The notes under the pieces: model-generated
The model's input: the letters and a program-made list of their open reading frames with translations, nothing else
What the model was told of the DNA's origin: nothing
Databases searched by the model: none
Program-made: the position numbers and the translations under genes
NCBI GenBank assembly: GCA_902728285.1
Contig: CACVBU010000619.1
Span: 1,613,103-1,677,102, forward strand
Reading direction: 5' to 3'
DNA length: 64,000 nt
Origin: Clytia hemisphaerica
Lineage: Eukaryota > Cnidaria > Hydrozoa > Leptothecata > Clytiidae
Part shown: positions 53,401 through 56,400 of the stretch, in pieces
How the letters are laid out: each line of letters begins with the position of its first letter
Numbering within the stretch: the first letter of the stretch is position 1

Positions 53401-56400
53401 TGATGAAAAATATCTTCACCACTCGGGCACTACACGCTCTTTTATTGATAAGAACAATTTTATGAAAGAACCAGCCGCAGATTTAGGCCCTAAGAACAAT
53501 AGCTCTATTGTTTGGAACAATAGAAATTCAAGAACAATCTTGGGCTCAGGGAAAATTTACTGGTTCTTTTTAAAAACAAGCGTGTAGTTTTGTTTAACTT
53601 GCCATTTTTCATCTTCATTTTCTAAAAATTGTTGAATTATTGTACTCTGAAATATCTTTTCAACGATGTAAAAAAGCCGAAAATTAAGCTATTCGGATTC
53701 TATAACAGTCTTATACTGGTTGGTTTCTGATTGAAACAAAAATTTACTTCCAGATATCCAAAGTGCAACTCTAAAGCCGTCACAAAAAATGCTTTCGTTA
53801 ATGATAAAAGTTCTGGCTTCAAATTCGACAAATTCCAAAAATTGTTCAATAGTGGAGATGACGCTCTCTAATTCTATTTTCAAGGGGAATCGGATTTTCT
53901 TCGAAAATGCGAGCTCATTGAATAATCAAATGTCGATATAGAGCGTCGTTTATGAGAGTTCCAAAAGGAAATTTACGGTGACTTTCAATTTCTTCGAAAC
54001 GGGAGCTTATCGAATAAAAGAACGTCAAATTAAATAGCGTCAACTGTTTTAATCTTTGTTTTTTCCTCTTTTTCAGATAATGAATCAAACATTACAAGCA
54101 GAGAATTTGGACAGTTCAATGATTACGTCACCGTCAGCCAATCAAATGAGTGTAACGGCTTTGGAAACACAAAATGCTCTATTGCAAATCAGATCAAGGG
54201 TGTTAACTTTCTGTAAAAACGTCATTTCAAGCCAAGGTATGATTTTGCTAGGGATCAAACCCGCAACCTCTCAAAGTATAAGCGAGTTTATGTATTTTTG
54301 CAATTACGAAGACGGAGTGACTGAAGCGATTAAGAATAACCCGCAGTTTTGACCCACAATATGGAGGAAGGTAAAAGCTAGGGTTAGGCTCAGCCATTCA
54401 GGATCAAGACAAATCAAGAGCTAACCGTTTCAGTGCGCAGAAAAACACACACATAAACCCACCATACTCTGCATTCATGATACGGCCACCAAAATTTCAA
54501 AAAAATTCTTTGTTTGTTTTGACAGGGTTGAGTGGACCATACGCACGTGTTATGTTTGCGCCATCTTTCACCGATAACGTTGGACAAGAAACACGACTCA
54601 TCACCGGCAAACCAGGTTTGAATCCTGTTTTGACTTTCTTCTTATTGCATGCTCTAAATTTTTAGCGAAGCTTTGGAAAACCATAATTTTAGATTGAACT
54701 GGCACGAGTGCGGTTTATTATTTTCTAATTATTGGGCGGGAGGGCGATAACAAAAGATTTTCATTTCAAGGGATGACATTCAGACAAAAAGGTTGGATAG
54801 TGGACCACTTATTCGGGCGGCCTTGGCACTGAAGGTTATTACACTTACAACTACAGTTTAACTGGTCAGATAAACACAATGTGTAACTTTCTTCAGTATC
54901 GAAGAAACAACTGCCAAACTTATCATTGATCGTGGGTGATTTGAAGTCGTGCCCGTCTCAGTTATCGAAATGTTTGGACCATTTAAAGGTCCTCGACCGA
55001 AAGATTGATTCACTACAAGATCTACCAAGTGAAGAACTCAGAGAGGTAAAATTTTAAAAAGATTTTCATTAAGCATAGCAATATCATCTAGCATCTTGGG
55101 CAAATCTGGGTAATATTTATGACAAATTGACAACATTCATGTTTTTGATACGTTTTCAACCGTTTTTTACCAGACTGTTTTCTCTGTCTTTTCACGTTTT
55201 TTAACAGTTCCCTCAGATGCTTAAAAATGGTGGAGGGGTGGAAATTATAAGCTAATGATAAACTGATGATAAACTGAGAGGACCTCGTTGCCAAGTTGCT
55301 TTTAAGAGCCATTTTCTGAGAGAATATACAAAGCAAAACCTTAGCAACCGTAAATATTTGCATAGCAACAACCTTTGTCAGCTTCAGAGTGAGATAATGC
55401 CTCTTGAAATTGCTTCCATTCAATTTATCAAAAAAAATTGGTCCAGACCAAAAATCCCCAATTTCGGGACCCCGTAGTCCCGAACTTGCCATCCGGTGGG
55501 AATTTTCGAAAAAAATTTCACAGGCTGCAAAGATCATGGTTTTGACCCAAATATTTGAAAATGAAGGAATTCTGATGATATAACTTCCTGACCCTACCAA
55601 ATTTAATCTATTTTTCTCAGAAAATGGCTCTTTTCTTGTGACAACTTAAACGGGGGATCCTTATAAGGTCCATTGCGGCACTAAAAGAAACTCCAAATTG
55701 ATAAATGCTCACCAGTTTATAAGGAAAGTGAGAGTAAGGAAAATAGAGCATTGGCTACTTGTACTGATGACTTAGAATCAGCTAAACAAAGAAGATATCT
55801 TCATTCTAGGCTACAGATTTCTGTCAAGCCCGAAGCGCTAGATGGCTTTACAAATCTGTACAAATATATGTTCTAGGCTAATGTTTAATCACTGTATATC
55901 CATCTTCTCATCTTGAACAGATCATATCGCAAGAATCGGAATCAGAACGTTTACCATTCCACCAACGTCAAGTTGTAGCATTACGTATTCTACGCAAGCT
56001 GAGAGAGCTGCGTCAAAACGAGGCTAACCTCCTTTCTTGTATCCTTTTTAACAATCAAATGAGCGGTCATTCGATAGGTTTTCTTCTTCTAATACAGTTT
56101 AGTCAGCAATTCCAGGAGTAATTTACTTTTGGTATTTTTTTCTTTCAAGGAACCTGATATTTTGCACATGTTTAGTGAGCCGACTCTCGACTGTTATGTA
56201 TTCTTTGTTTACAAATTTTAAGGTTGTACTTCACAATTGATCAGATAGGAACCCCGTGACTCAGTTCTTCACATTTTATGTGTGGGCTTTGAAATTAAGG
56301 TTTGCCTTTCCATATATGTCTCTTGAAGACGCTCTTAAAATCTGCTCCAGTATACACCTTGTACATCGTCATTCCTTACTTACTAGAGGTTTCTACTCGT

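Noticed and set aside
54236..54300. tRNA-like T-arm (GCGGGTTTGATCCC on the - strand)
   Set aside because: No matching A box, D-arm, anticodon arm or acceptor stem; at most a trace of a tRNA-derived SINE in NUP205 intron 28.
55088..55600. 170-residue - strand frame in NUP205 intron 30
   Set aside because: It spans an inverted-repeat element and shows no recognisable domain.
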